NCBI GenBank assembly: GCA_920105625.2
Contig: OV050033.1
Coordinates: 90,026,280 to 90,090,279, forward strand
Source: Clusia tigrina
Lineage: Eukaryota > Arthropoda > Insecta > Diptera > Clusiidae
Direction: 5' to 3'
DNA: 64,000 bases
Made by a program: the position numbers and the translations under genes. Below, one piece after another: positions 63,641 to 64,000 of this stretch (position 1 is its first letter; each line of letters begins with the position of its first letter). The notes under the pieces are model-generated. The model had not been told where the DNA came from, ran no database searches, and worked only from the letters and a program-made list of their open reading frames with translations.

Positions 63641-64000
63641 ATTTAAATACTGATAAAACTTCAAATGGCCTTAACTTCTATGCGGTACATCCTACACCTA
63701 TCAAAGTTTAAAACATACAAATGCTTGAACTTTTTACTGGAGCGTCATAAAACCTTGAAATTTTGTAACAATAAAGTACTCTAGCCTCTTGTCAATTTAA
63801 GCTTTCGCTAAAAGCTATGCTACCCTTGAGTCCCAAATCAAACACTGATAAAACTTCAACTGGCCCTATCTCCTATACGGTACGTCCTACACCTATCAAA
63901 GTTTGCAACATACAAATGCTTGTAACTTTTTACTGGAGCGTCATAAAACCTTGAAATTTTGTAACAATAAAGTACTCGAGCCTCTTGTCAATTTAAGCTA

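Larger units (their letters stand above)
24253..64000 (+). repeat. 196-bp satellite array, right block
   Basis: About 203 monomers run without interruption to the window edge. No gene, RNA or further mobile element is visible. From 24253 to about 36100 the monomer types match those of the central block. From about 36500 new types appear: GCCCCAATTTAAATAC with TAAAACATAC, CTCTAGCC with GCTTTCGCTAAAAGC, CAAGTTAAATAC, GTAACTTATATACGG and CTCGCGCC. Several left-hand types (TACTAAAGC, TTAACCTATC, AAAGTATGC with ACTCTTTAC) no longer occur. The block is organised as successive and nested higher-order duplications, listed separately. Confidence 0.98.

Noticed and set aside
1..64000. CRISPR array
   Set aside because: The repeat unit is 196 bp and contiguous, with no short repeats separated by unique spacers and no cas genes.
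1..64000. CENP-B box or telomeric repeat in the satellite
   Set aside because: I searched by eye for the TTCG....A..CGGG pattern and for short G-rich telomere-type tandem units on both strands and found none.

Overview
This window is not a gene region. Apart from two short insertions it is one uninterrupted head-to-tail satellite DNA array. The monomer is 196 bp: the 'agctatgc' landmark falls at 5, 201, 397 and so on. All copies lie in the same orientation, and about 322 monomers fill roughly 63.1 kb of the 64 kb. Both window edges lie inside the array, so the true array is longer. The DNA is AT-rich, and I found no credible protein gene, tRNA, rRNA or CRISPR array. Megabase-style 196-bp satellite with higher-order repeats points to eukaryotic heterochromatin (pericentromeric, centromeric or subtelomeric). 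I do not recognise the monomer and cannot name the species.

Layout. Positions 1-2390 are satellite. An inserted element lies at 2391-2839 (449 bp). Satellite continues over 2840-23813. A second, closely related copy of the element lies at 23814-24252 (439 bp). Satellite then fills 24253-64000. Both elements sit at exactly the same base of the monomer and are flanked by CACTG on both sides. They begin TGTT (TATT in copy 1) and end AACA. This suits a solo LTR with a 5-bp target-site duplication; a small non-autonomous DNA transposon is the alternative.

The monomers fall into recognisable variant types, and these types recur in fixed order as higher-order repeats. By eye I could trace block duplications with offsets of about 392 (2-mer), 785 (4-mer), 980 (5-mer), 1568 (8-mer), 1955 (10-mer), 2156 (11-mer), 3335 (17-mer), 3922 (20-mer) and 4068 bp, plus a nested offset of about 9706 bp. 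Copies range from visibly diverged on the left to almost identical on the right: the 4068-bp unit at 52.2-59.9 kb shows only a handful of differences over about 3.6 kb. Several monomer variants common on the left stop near 36 kb and another set begins there, so the window contains a subfamily transition.

Within the monomer, the notable conserved sequence features are an imperfect dyad (AAAGTT...AACTTT) that could form a hairpin or cruciform, a strand-specific AATAAA in nearly every copy, and a frequent XhoI site (CTCGAG). The short open frames of 60-102 codons are translations of the satellite from non-ATG starts and are not annotated as genes. I found no sign of an undescribed protein-based system. 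The interest lies in how the array evolved and in the element carried inside it.
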